Source: an uncultured Faecalibacterium sp. | GTDB lineage: Bacteria; Bacillota; Clostridia; Oscillospirales; Ruminococcaceae | NCBI GenBank assembly: GCA_934512105.1 | Contig: CAKSWQ010000007.1 | Location: forward strand, 1-64,000 | Length of the DNA: 64,000 bases | Reading direction: 5' to 3' | Part shown: positions 7,755-19,170 of the stretch, in pieces | Layout of the letters: each line of letters starts with the position of its first letter | Numbering within the stretch: the stretch's first letter is position 1 | Translations under genes and position numbers: made by a program | The notes under the pieces: model-generated | The model's input: only the letters and a program-made list of their open reading frames with translations | Database searches by the model: none | What the model was told of the DNA's origin: nothing

Positions 7755-8591
7755 ATGAGATTGAAAAAAGTATTTGCAGGTGCGCTTGCGGCAGCTATGC
7801 TGATGTGTGCCGTGGCAGTCCCGGCCTTCGCTGCGGAAGAGGTGGAGCAGGAGAACTGCCTGTCCTCCAGCTATGTCCAGATGAACATCCCTTACGCCGA
7901 CTTCTACAAAGCTGCCGGTGTGGACAACGCATCTGAGGTTGATGCTGTTACCAGCGCCACCAAAAACAAGACCCGTTCGGGTGGTCTTGCCGGCGGTTCC
8001 TACCACGTCAACGCTGATGGCACCGACATCACCGGCGTCTCTTTCCCGGTCAAAGTGCTGACCCCGTGGGCGCTGAAGAACGCAAAGCAGGTCACCGATG
8101 CCGACAGTTATGACATTACCGTTACGCTAAAAGGCAAGGAATCCACCACCACTTATACCGGCATGGATGCTCTGTTTGAGAACGACAGCTACGCTTACTA
8201 CAAGCTCAGCGAGACCCCTGCTTACTACATCACCGCATGGTACAACCTGCTGAGCGGCAAGTGGGAGTTTGGCAAGGTCCACGCCGCCGAGACCACCGTA
8301 GAGGGCACCACTGTGGAGCTGAATACCAACGGTCACCACACCACCTACGAGATGAAGATCTCCGGTTTTGATTTGGACTACAAGACCAACAAGGTCTACG
8401 GCGTAGTGCTGACCACCGCCGATGGCAGTGAGTACGGCCTGCATCATGTGACTAACATCTGGCATGGTACCAAGCTGGGCTTCAATGCTGATGACCCTTA
8501 CTTTACATCCATTATCGGCAAGACTGTTACTCAGATCACCTTCTACACCGCCGACGGTGTGTATGTTCTGCCGGTCAGCGTGGCGCTGTGA
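7755..8591 (+). CDS. secreted protein of unknown function, possibly Tp47-type domain
   Basis: A 278-aa protein with a clear signal peptide: MRLKKVFAGALAAAM, a hydrophobic core and an AFA-AEE cleavage region near residue 26. The mature part has the pattern FYKAAGV...EVDAVTSATKNK...AGGSYH...ITGVSFPVKV. I associate that pattern with domains related to the Treponema Tp47 penicillin-binding lipoprotein found in Firmicutes surface proteins; this is a loose resemblance. There is no lipobox and no obvious catalytic motif. The ATG at 7755 follows AGAGGT. The gene is monocistronic, with its own promoter, a structured leader and a strong terminator. Confidence 0.65.
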   Translation: MRLKKVFAGALAAAMLMCAVAVPAFAAEEVEQENCLSSSYVQMNIPYADFYKAAGVDNASEVDAVTSATKNKTRSGGLAGGSYHVNADGTDITGVSFPVKVLTPWALKNAKQVTDADSYDITVTLKGKESTTTYTGMDALFENDSYAYYKLSETPAYYITAWYNLLSGKWEFGKVHAAETTVEGTTVELNTNGHHTTYEMKISGFDLDYKTNKVYGVVLTTADGSEYGLHHVTNIWHGTKLGFNADDPYFTSIIGKTVTQITFYTADGVYVLPVSVAL

Positions 8592-8630
8592 GTTCGCAGA
8601 AAACCGCCTGATTCAGCCAAAATATAGAAC

Positions 8631-8672
8631 AAAACGGCAAGGTCGCTTGACATCAGGCGGCCTTGCCGTTTT
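8631..8672. terminator. bidirectional terminator between convergent genes
   Basis: AAAACGGCAAGG (8631-8642) pairs perfectly with CCTTGCCGTTTT (8661-8672), with A and T runs at opposite ends, so it serves both convergent neighbours. Confidence 0.8.
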
Positions 8673-8701
8673 ATAGTAACTTCTCTTCTTTTTATGCAAA
8701 G

Positions 8702-9400
8702 TCAGGAGTCCAGAGTTTGCAGCACGCAGGCACAGTACCCCGGTTCAGGCTGGTAACAATGGATGGTCAGGTATTTGTCCACCTCCGGGCTGTAATCGTG
8801 CAGGGTATGCTTTGTACCATTCAATGCCACATCTGCATACGATACAAGCCACTTTTTATCCCCATTGGGGAACACCTCGTAAAAAGAGCGGTCCAGCATT
8901 TTTTCCACCGGCACACCTTCGATATTTGCCATCTCCGCGTTGCAGTAGCGGAAGATAAAATCCACGCCGTGCCCATCCTCATTAAAGACCAGCTCGATGA
9001 CGCAGAACGCCAGTGGCATATCGTCCAGCAGGGTGCATTTTTCCAGCAGGCTCATGCTCATACGGTGGGGCTGTGTATCTGCCAGCCCGATCTCTGTACG
9101 CAGGCGGCGATGGTCGCTCATCCCGCGCTTGCGCCCCTGAAAGGTGCGCCCGTCGGACATGGTATAAACCCCATCGTTGCTGATATTTACGATCTGGCTG
9201 CGGCACACCGCGATCCCCTTGCTGATGTTCAGGAACATATCCTCCGGCAGCACAGACAAAACGCTGTGCAGCGGCGCATACAGCGCAGCTTCCTCGCCGT
9301 CCATGCGGTGAACGACCGTTTTACGGTCACTGCGGTAAAGATACAAAATGTTTTCCGGGCAAAGATCGTTTTTTTGAAACCATTCATGCAGATCGTTCAT
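8702..9400 (-). CDS. LytTR DNA-binding and PAS-domain transcriptional regulator
   Basis: A 232-aa cytosolic protein. The N-terminal half (about residues 15-95) looks like a LytTR DNA-binding domain: ILYLYRSDRKTVVHRMDG, a basic stretch, then MFLNISKGIAVCRSQIVNISNDGVYTMSDG. The C-terminal half (about 110-228) resembles a PAS sensor fold: FCVIELVFNEDG, FRYCNAEMANIEGVPVEKML, EVFPNGDKKWL. LytTR first and PAS second is the reverse of the usual sensor-output order. The ATG at 9400 follows AAAGGAG. It is divergent from the DUF1254/alkylsulfatase pair and is the obvious candidate to control it. The ligand is unknown. Confidence 0.7.
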   Translation of the reverse strand: MNDLHEWFQKNDLCPENILYLYRSDRKTVVHRMDGEEAALYAPLHSVLSVLPEDMFLNISKGIAVCRSQIVNISNDGVYTMSDGRTFQGRKRGMSDHRRLRTEIGLADTQPHRMSMSLLEKCTLLDDMPLAFCVIELVFNEDGHGVDFIFRYCNAEMANIEGVPVEKMLDRSFYEVFPNGDKKWLVSYADVALNGTKHTLHDYSPEVDKYLTIHCYQPEPGYCACVLQTLDS

Positions 9401-9430
9401 CGCCTTGCTCCTTTGTCGATTGATGTGCTT

Positions 9431-9459
9431 AGTATAGCACACTATCGTGCGGGACGCAA
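9431..9459 (-). promoter_or_regulatory. sigma-A promoter of the LytTR-PAS regulator
   Basis: On the minus strand, TTGCGT (9454-9459), 17 bp spacer, TATACT (9431-9436), about 24 nt upstream of the ATG once initiation is allowed for. Confidence 0.6.
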
Positions 9460-9540
9460 GATTTTGATAGCATTTCCGTCAAATTTTATCGGGCGTTTTT
9501 GTTGAAACCTACATTTTTATTGCGAAAAATGCAAAAATCA

Positions 9541-9569
9541 TTGACTTTTAATCATTCTCCATGTATCTT
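9541..9569 (+). promoter_or_regulatory. promoter of the DUF1254/alkylsulfatase operon
   Basis: TTGACT (9541-9546), 17 bp spacer, TATCTT (9564-9569). Just upstream, AAAAATGC/AAAAATCA form a short direct repeat (about 9526-9541) that could bind the divergent LytTR regulator; that part is speculative. Confidence 0.5.
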
Positions 9570-9656
9570 GAACACAGAGAGCCAAATGTTTTTTCCATAA
9601 GGCATAAGGCGCATGAAGTGCATCAAGCAAAAAAGCATGACAGGAGGTTTCATGTT

Positions 9657-11036
9657 ATGAAAATGACCCGCCGTGAATTTTTGAACGTTTCCACTGCGGC
9701 TGCGGCGGTCTGCGCAGCTACACTTTTGCCCGTAGAGAAAGCTGCCGCAGCGCAGCAGGCGATGGGGACACAGGATCTTCTGGAGCAGGCGTATCTGTAT
9801 GCCTTTCCGCTGGTGATCATGGATGCCACCCGGACGTTTTCTACGAATACCCGCACGGTTACAAGCGCTAAGGCACCCATCAACCAGTTCATCCACGCGA
9901 AAAAGCTGGCGAATGCCACGACCCGTGTCGTGGTAACACCGAATGTGGATACTATCTACACGCAGGCGTTTTTGGATGTCGGCGCAGAACCGATGATCTA
10001 TGGTGTGCCGCAGACTGACCGCTTTTTTAACGTACAGGTGCTGGATGCATGGACCAACACCGCCGCCGTGCTGGAAGCACCGGGGCTTTATGCCATCACT
10101 CGTGCAGACTGGCAGGGCGAGCTGCCGGAAGGGGTGCAGCGGATCGATGTGCCTACCACTATGGTCTGGACCATCGCCCGCATCGTGCTCTCCGGGCAGG
10201 AGGATCTGCCCAATGTCCGGGCGATCCAGGATAAGATGCAGCTGATGCCGCTGTCGGCCTATCCGGCGGGGCTGGCGGTTGCGCCGGAGGGCAGTTATTC
10301 GCCGGAAAACGACTTTGTGCCGGTGCAAAAGGTGCTTTCGATGTCTCCGCAGGCGTTTTTTGACACTGCAAACCAGCTAATGCAAACAAACCCGCCCGCT
10401 GCGGCAGATGCTCCGGTGCTCCGGGAGCTTGCAGCACTGCACGTCGGCCCCGGCGAGAAGTTCGATGACAAGGCGCTGGGTCTGTTCAGCGGGCTGCGCT
10501 GGAAGCTGATGCTGCTTCAAATGAAGAAAAAGCTGCAGAGCGAATCCGAGAACTATACGCGCCAGATGGGACAGTGGACCTATTACGGCGACCCCATCGG
10601 CAACTTTGGCACGGCGTATACCTACCGTACCATGGTGGCGCTGCGGGGGCTGGGTGCCAACACCACGGATGTTGCCATCTACCCCAAAACGGATGTGGAC
10701 AGCACCGGCGCAGTCCTGACCGGCAAAAAGACCTATACGCTGCACATAGAGGCAGAGCCTCCTACGAAGGAAAAGGGCTTCTGGTCGGTGACCGCCTACG
10801 GCGAGGATGATTTCCTCATTGATAACGCCATCGACCGCTACTGCGTCAACGACCGCTCCGGGCTGCACCGCAACCCGGACGGGTCGATCGATATCGTCCT
10901 TTCCAAAGAAGCACCGGAGGATACGACCAATTGGCTGCCGGTAGGGGAGGGAGATTTCCACCTCTTCCTCCGAATCTATAAACCGGATACTGCTGCACTG
11001 GAGGATTGGCAGCCGCCGGTTGTCCGCGCAAACTGA
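9657..11036 (+). CDS. DUF1254/DUF1214 domain protein with Tat-type signal
   Basis: A 459-aa exported protein. The N-terminus has a twin-arginine motif (MTRREFL) and an alanine-rich hydrophobic stretch ending near AAAAQQ (about residue 34). The DUF1254 domain follows (AYLYAFPLVIMDATR, then VVTPNVDTIYTQAFLDV), and the DUF1214 domain lies C-terminal (YTLHIEAEPP, GFWSVTAYGEDDFLIDN, ending WLPVGEGDFHLFLRIY). The biochemical role of this pair of domains is not settled. The ATG at 9657 follows AGGAGG by nine bases; a nearby ATG at 9652 is out of frame. It lies 31 nt before an alkylsulfatase-like gene that begins with almost the same Tat motif, so the two are probably co-transcribed and co-exported. 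Confidence 0.82.
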   Translation: MKMTRREFLNVSTAAAAVCAATLLPVEKAAAAQQAMGTQDLLEQAYLYAFPLVIMDATRTFSTNTRTVTSAKAPINQFIHAKKLANATTRVVVTPNVDTIYTQAFLDVGAEPMIYGVPQTDRFFNVQVLDAWTNTAAVLEAPGLYAITRADWQGELPEGVQRIDVPTTMVWTIARIVLSGQEDLPNVRAIQDKMQLMPLSAYPAGLAVAPEGSYSPENDFVPVQKVLSMSPQAFFDTANQLMQTNPPAAADAPVLRELAALHVGPGEKFDDKALGLFSGLRWKLMLLQMKKKLQSESENYTRQMGQWTYYGDPIGNFGTAYTYRTMVALRGLGANTTDVAIYPKTDVDSTGAVLTGKKTYTLHIEAEPPTKEKGFWSVTAYGEDDFLIDNAIDRYCVNDRSGLHRNPDGSIDIVLSKEAPEDTTNWLPVGEGDFHLFLRIYKPDTAALEDWQPPVVRAN

Positions 11037-11067
11037 TTTGTAATTCTATAATAAGAAGGAACCTGCT

Positions 11068-13119
11068 ATGAAAATGACCCGCCGGAATTTTATTTCTTCT
11101 TCGGCTGCTGCAATGCTGGCGTGCGGCGCATCTCTGTCTGCCCATGCTGCGGAAAATACCACGGAAAACGGCCTGAATTTTATCGCGGATATTTTCAAGG
11201 ACCCCACCCAGCCGGGTGAGACAGAGGAAGCAACGGCGATCACAGCAGAAAAGAACGCCGAATGGTATGAAACGCTGGATTTTTCCGACCGGCGGGAGTT
11301 TGCCAACGCCGAGCGCGGCTGGCTGGACAACGCGGAAGGCAGGATCATCGATGGTGAGGATAACAGATCCGCATGGGATCTGCAGAGCTACGGCGATTTG
11401 AACCGGGATGCTCCTGACACTGTAAACCCCAGCCTGTGGCGGAATACCCAACTCAACGCCAAAGCCGGTCTGTTTGAAGTATGTGACGGCATCTATCAGG
11501 TACGCGGCTTTGATATGGCCAATACCACCTTTATCCGCACCGACCACGGCTGGATCGTGTTTGATGTGCTGATGTGCAAGGAGAACATGAAAGCTGCCAA
11601 GGAGCTGATGGAGAACCGCTTCGGCCCGCTGGACATCAAGGCGGTGCTGTACAGCCACTCCCATGTGGACCACTTCGGCGGCGTGGAGGGCATTATCACC
11701 CGGGAGCAGGTAGCGGATGCAACGCTTTCGCTGAAAAAGCAGCTGGCTTCCGGCAAGACCCTTGTGCTTGCGCCGGCGGGCTTTCTGAAGCACGCCATCA
11801 GCGAGAATGTCTATGCAGGCATCGCCATGGCGCGGCGCGCACAGTTCCAGTACGGCACGGTGCTTGACAAGGGCGAAAAGGGTGCACTGAGCGTGGGCAT
11901 CGGCATGGGACAGTCCACCGGTACGGTGGCCCTCATCGCTCCCACCTACGAGATCGGGGAAGATGTTCCAAAGCTGACCATCGACGGGCTGGAGATCGAA
12001 TTTCAGCTGACCCCCGGCACCGAAGCCCCCGCCGAGATGAACGCCTATTTCCCGAAATACCGCGCCCTCTGGATGGCGGAAAACTGCACCAGTACGCTGC
12101 ATAATCTGTACACCCTGCGCGGCGCAGAGGTGCGCGATGCCAACGATTGGGCAAAGTACATCATTGAGGCAGACCAGCGCTTCTGCGACAAGACCGATGT
12201 GGTGTTCCAGAGCCACAACTGGCCGCACTGGGGCGAGGAGATCCATGATTACCTGCTGAATACGGCAGCCATCTATAAGTTTATTCACGACCAGACCCTG
12301 CATTATATGAATCAGGGGTATACCTCCACTGAGGTCGCCGCCATGCTCACCTTGCCCGAAAAGCTGGAAAAGGTCTGGTACACCCGGCCGTATTACGGCA
12401 CGCTGGCACACAACGCCAAGGCGGTCTACCAGAAGTATCTGGGCTGGTACGATGCAAACCCGGTCAACCTGAACCCGCTTCCGCCCAGCGATACCGCCAA
12501 GAAGCTGGTGGAATATCTGGGCAGCACGGAACTGGTGCTCTGCAAGGCGAAAAAGGACTATGCAAAAGGCGAATATCAGTGGGTGGCGCAGATCACCAAG
12601 GAGTTGGTCTTTGCAGACCCGTCCAACCAGAAGGCGCGCAATCTGTGCGCGGATGCACTGGAGCAGCTGGGCTATCAGGCAGAGTCCGGCGCATGGCGCA
12701 ACGCCTACCTGATGGGCGCTGCCGAGCTGCGCAAGGGCAACCTGTCCGGTCTGGCACGCACCGCCAATGGTCTGGGCTCCGCTATGAAGGAGATGACCGT
12801 GGATATGCTGCTGGATTACATTGCCATCCTGACCGATGCCAACGCCGCCCAGAATGATGATGTGACCCTGAACCTGATCGTGACGGACGTGAACGAAAAG
12901 TTCTATGTGACCCGGAAAAACGGCATTCTGCTGTCCTATCCGGGGGAGAACCGCCCGGATGCACAGGCTTCCGTCACCTGCAAACGTCTGCAGCTCCTTG
13001 CCCTGATGCAGGGTCAGCAGGCCGGGCAGATACAGATCAGCGGCGATGCCACTGCCCTGAAGCGTCTGCTGGCGTATGCGTCCAAGTTTGAAAAGACCTT
13101 CAATGTGATCGAACCGTAA
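11068..13119 (+). CDS. alkyl sulfatase-like metallo-beta-lactamase-fold hydrolase (SdsA1/BDS1 family), Tat-type signal
   Basis: A 683-aa exported enzyme related to SdsA1/BDS1 alkylsulfatases, which hydrolyse sulfate esters such as SDS. The N-terminus has a Tat motif (MTRRNFISSS). The metal site appears as HSHVDHFGG (H197, H199, D201, H202), a second-half signature follows in VVFQSHNWPHWG, and a C-terminal alkyl-SCP-like region ends the protein. Length and domain order (metallo-beta-lactamase fold, dimerisation, SCP-like) match the family. The start at 11068 follows AAGGA. It is second in the operon after the DUF1254 gene. The natural substrate in an anaerobe (host sulfate ester or detergent) is unknown. 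Confidence 0.87.
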   Translation: MKMTRRNFISSSAAAMLACGASLSAHAAENTTENGLNFIADIFKDPTQPGETEEATAITAEKNAEWYETLDFSDRREFANAERGWLDNAEGRIIDGEDNRSAWDLQSYGDLNRDAPDTVNPSLWRNTQLNAKAGLFEVCDGIYQVRGFDMANTTFIRTDHGWIVFDVLMCKENMKAAKELMENRFGPLDIKAVLYSHSHVDHFGGVEGIITREQVADATLSLKKQLASGKTLVLAPAGFLKHAISENVYAGIAMARRAQFQYGTVLDKGEKGALSVGIGMGQSTGTVALIAPTYEIGEDVPKLTIDGLEIEFQLTPGTEAPAEMNAYFPKYRALWMAENCTSTLHNLYTLRGAEVRDANDWAKYIIEADQRFCDKTDVVFQSHNWPHWGEEIHDYLLNTAAIYKFIHDQTLHYMNQGYTSTEVAAMLTLPEKLEKVWYTRPYYGTLAHNAKAVYQKYLGWYDANPVNLNPLPPSDTAKKLVEYLGSTELVLCKAKKDYAKGEYQWVAQITKELVFADPSNQKARNLCADALEQLGYQAESGAWRNAYLMGAAELRKGNLSGLARTANGLGSAMKEMTVDMLLDYIAILTDANAAQNDDVTLNLIVTDVNEKFYVTRKNGILLSYPGENRPDAQASVTCKRLQLLALMQGQQAGQIQISGDATALKRLLAYASKFEKTFNVIEP

Positions 13120-13146
13120 AAACGACTTCTAATGTCGGAATACGCC

Positions 13147-13190
13147 AAGGGGCTGTTGCACAAGGATAGAAGCCAGTGCAACAGCCCCTT
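13147..13190. terminator. terminator between convergent alkylsulfatase and beta-galactosidase genes
   Basis: AAGGGGCTGTTGCAC (13147-13161) pairs perfectly with GTGCAACAGCCCCTT (13176-13190). Its arm resembles the terminal repeat of the element at 39203-39427. Confidence 0.75.
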
Positions 13191-13205
13191 CAGCTAAGCG
13201 AATCT

Positions 13206-16316
<3,111 letters not shown>

Positions 16317-18005
16317 TCAGTCCGCTTCGTCAAAGACCTCGGTGTCCAGTTCTGTGTGCCCCTTGGGGATATGGTACTTCACGGCGGGCAGATGGACATT
16401 GGTGAAGTACAGGCTGGTGTTGGGGTCACAGCCGATGATGACCGCTTCTCCCCTGCCCGCCACAGCGCAGCGCAGGGTGTCGCAATGAGCTTCGGCGGTA
16501 TCGTTTTCCACGCTTTCGGCGTAGCCCGGTGCAAAGTTGGGCACGGCAAAACCGCAGTCGTAGGCTTCGCAGTCAAAGCTGCTGTCAATTTCGTGGTGGC
16601 GGCGGTGGCCGGTGGCAGTGGGGGTGATGGTGGTGGTGACCTCAATGCCGGGGAAGGGCGACCACTGCGCAGTCACAGCCCCTGCTTCAATTTCCCACGT
16701 TTTGCTCACCTTGCGCACGAATACGTTATCGTCGATGACAAAGGCCAGCATACTGTCCGGCGCGGCCTGATTGAGCACCTCCCGGCTACGGGAAGCGCAG
16801 AAGCCGAAGCGGGTGTCGTAGGCAAATTTTGCGTACTTTTCCGGGAACTGCCCGTGGCCGTGGCCCTCGTTGACACCGGCAGCGTAAGCCGTTACCCGGC
16901 CTTCCCGGCGCTGCACCAGCATATTGGCGTAGGGCATAGGTTTGAGCCGCTCCAATGCGGGCATGGGCGCGGCTTCGGCAGACCAGAAGGGGTGGTCGTC
17001 CGGCAAAGCCAGCAGCAAAAAGCTCTTCATGCCCCAGTAGGGGCTGCCGGGGGCGTTGTACCGCTCGGCCATGTACATCTGCGGGTAGCAGTAGCCGATG
17101 GTCAGGATGCCGTCCCGGTCAAACATTTTCTGCCCCAGCCACCAGTTGAAGTTGCGGACGATGAGCCCCTTCATCACCGGCAGGGGCAGCGGCTCCAGCC
17201 CTGCCCAGATGCAGGCTGCCCAGAAGCTGTTCTGGGCAAAGCGGTAGGTCAGGCTGCGCCCGAAGGGCAGCGCTGCGCCGTTGGCGTCGAACCAGTAAAC
17301 GAACTGCTGTGCAAACAGCTGGGCACGCTGGCGGTAAAGGGCGGCGCGCCGGGGGTCGGTGTCGGCGGCAAATTTAGAGTAGAGCAGCCCGTAATACTGG
17401 ATGGCCCACGGGATGTAGTAATCCTTCTGCACGGAAGCGCCATCGGTGGACCAGCCGTCGCCGCTGTAATAGCTGTCGATCTTGCAAAGGCCGTCCTCCA
17501 GCAGCTCCGGGCTGTAAGGCATGCCTACGCTTTTCAGGGCAAGGTTTACAAGGATGCGGAAGAACTGCCAGTTGCAGTCCGGGATGGTGTGGGCGTTGAT
17601 CTGCCCCAGCCATGCGGCAAGGTTCTGTTTTTCGGCATCGGAAAGCGGTGTCCACAGCTTTTCCGGCGCGGTGAGGATGCCGCAGGCAATGGCGGCCATC
17701 TCCACATAGCACTGGTCGTACTCCCCGGTGGTGCCCCAGTATTCGGGGTTTTCCGGGTCGGCACCGGCGGCAAGTCCCTTGCGGTAGATGGTTTCAAACT
17801 CCGGGTCAGAGCCGCCGCCCACCCAGAAGGGCACCAGCGCCCACAGCGGGCGGCTGAAGGCTTCCAGCTCGATGGCGTTTTGGTTGTAGGTCACACCCGT
17901 CTCGCCCAGATGCAGCCGGGCACAACCAGCCGAATAATAGGGCTTGAGAGGGTCGAGAAATTTGTGCATCAGTGCGGTAAAATCCGCTTTGGTCTGCAAG
18001 TTCAT
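16317..18005 (-). CDS. DUF2264 domain protein (uronide locus)
   Basis: A 562-aa protein of the DUF2264 family, (alpha/alpha)6-toroid-like proteins found in polysaccharide utilisation loci; the reaction is not established to my knowledge. The N-terminal helical region has YSAGCARLHLGETGVTYN, AFSRPLWALVPFW and WQFFRILVNLAL; a beta-rich C-terminal third follows (ITPTATGHRRHHEIDS). No signal peptide, so it works in the cytosol. The ATG at 18005 overlaps the GH88 stop by one base (TGATG), with GGGAGA upstream, indicating translational coupling. Gene order (beta-glucuronidase, GH88, DUF2264) suggests it acts on an oligosaccharide that GH88 also processes. Confidence 0.8.
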   Translation of the reverse strand: MNLQTKADFTALMHKFLDPLKPYYSAGCARLHLGETGVTYNQNAIELEAFSRPLWALVPFWVGGGSDPEFETIYRKGLAAGADPENPEYWGTTGEYDQCYVEMAAIACGILTAPEKLWTPLSDAEKQNLAAWLGQINAHTIPDCNWQFFRILVNLALKSVGMPYSPELLEDGLCKIDSYYSGDGWSTDGASVQKDYYIPWAIQYYGLLYSKFAADTDPRRAALYRQRAQLFAQQFVYWFDANGAALPFGRSLTYRFAQNSFWAACIWAGLEPLPLPVMKGLIVRNFNWWLGQKMFDRDGILTIGYCYPQMYMAERYNAPGSPYWGMKSFLLLALPDDHPFWSAEAAPMPALERLKPMPYANMLVQRREGRVTAYAAGVNEGHGHGQFPEKYAKFAYDTRFGFCASRSREVLNQAAPDSMLAFVIDDNVFVRKVSKTWEIEAGAVTAQWSPFPGIEVTTTITPTATGHRRHHEIDSSFDCEAYDCGFAVPNFAPGYAESVENDTAEAHCDTLRCAVAGRGEAVIIGCDPNTSLYFTNVHLPAVKYHIPKGHTELDTEVFDEAD

Positions 18006-19165
18006 CACCAGTACATCTCCCAATCTTTGGTCAGGCGGGTCAGCGCCTCCATATAGAAATAATCGCCCCAGCTCGTGCATTCATCCACACCCTCCGGGGT
18101 GCAGGTGTTGTAGGGGCTTTTTTTGCTGTAAGTGCCGTGCAGCAGCTGGCCGGAACCCAGCGTGCCGGGCTTTACCGCGTAGTTTGCGGCAAGGCTGGCC
18201 AGCATCTGCCGCGCCAGCGTGCGCCACTGGGCAGCTTCTGTTTCGTCCGCATACTTGGCCGCTTCCAGCAGACCGCAGGCCACGATGGCCGCGGAGGAAG
18301 AATCCCGGGGTTCGCCGCTTTCCGGGGCAAAGAGCATATCCCAGCAGGGGATCATGTCCTCCGGCAGGCGGGAAAGGTAGAACGCCAGCGCCTTGCGGAA
18401 CACCTCAAGGAACTTTTCATCGTGGGTGTAGGTGTAGCCAATGGCGCTGCCGTACACGCCCCACGCCTGCCCCCGCGCCCAGAAGCTGTCGTCCTTGTAG
18501 CCCTGACAGGTGCGTCCGCCCTTGGGGGTGCCGTCCGGGTTCATAAAGAAGGTGTGGTAGGTGCTGCCGTCCGGCCGGAAGGAGTTTGCCAGCGTGGTGG
18601 CGGTGTGGGCGGCGGCAATCTCGCGGTAGTGGTCGCTGCCGGTCACCTGCGCCGCCCAGTACAGCAGCGGCACATTGAGCATACAGTCAATGATATAGCG
18701 GTAGTTGTCGGGGTCGTCCATGGTGCCCCATGCCTGCAAGAATCTGCCGCTGGGCTGGTAGCGGGTCAGCAGCTGGTCGGCGGCGGCGATGGCGGCGTTT
18801 TTGCCGGTTTCGCTGCCCACCAGCTTCCAGGCTGCCACGCAGGTGGGACTGTACAAAAAGCCCATGTCGTGGTGATCCACCTCCACCTTGCGGGCAATGC
18901 GGTCCGCAAAGCTGTCCACCTGAATGAGGGCAGCGGTCTTGAATTTCTCCTCCCCGGTGGCCTCGTAGGCCAGCCAGATCTCCCCCGGCCAGAAGCCGCA
19001 GGTCCACTGGTTATTGGCGCAGCCGGGGTAGATATTATTGACACTGGAATGGTTCTGGCACTGGTAGGTGTACAGGGGCAGATTGGTCTCCACCTGTTTG
19101 CAGGCACCGGCCAGTGCCTGCCGTGCCTCGGCATCGGTCATGGCGTGGGTTTGGTAGGTTTTCAT
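18005..19165 (-). CDS. GH88 unsaturated glucuronyl hydrolase
   Basis: A 386-aa cytosolic enzyme of glycoside hydrolase family 88. It hydrates the 4,5-double bond left by polysaccharide lyases and so releases the unsaturated uronic acid. Both catalytic aspartates are in conserved contexts: D100 in DHHDMGF and D160 in YIIDCMLN. Other family motifs are CGFWPGEIWLAYE, DDSFWARGQAWG and PRDSSSAAI. The length is typical (about 380 aa). The ATG at 19165 follows AAGGAG. Its presence implies that a lyase generates its substrate; the heparinase II/III-like gene at 27755 is the obvious partner. Confidence 0.93.
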   Translation of the reverse strand: MKTYQTHAMTDAEARQALAGACKQVETNLPLYTYQCQNHSSVNNIYPGCANNQWTCGFWPGEIWLAYEATGEEKFKTAALIQVDSFADRIARKVEVDHHDMGFLYSPTCVAAWKLVGSETGKNAAIAAADQLLTRYQPSGRFLQAWGTMDDPDNYRYIIDCMLNVPLLYWAAQVTGSDHYREIAAAHTATTLANSFRPDGSTYHTFFMNPDGTPKGGRTCQGYKDDSFWARGQAWGVYGSAIGYTYTHDEKFLEVFRKALAFYLSRLPEDMIPCWDMLFAPESGEPRDSSSAAIVACGLLEAAKYADETEAAQWRTLARQMLASLAANYAVKPGTLGSGQLLHGTYSKKSPYNTCTPEGVDECTSWGDYFYMEALTRLTKDWEMYW

Positions 19166-19170
19166 CTTGA

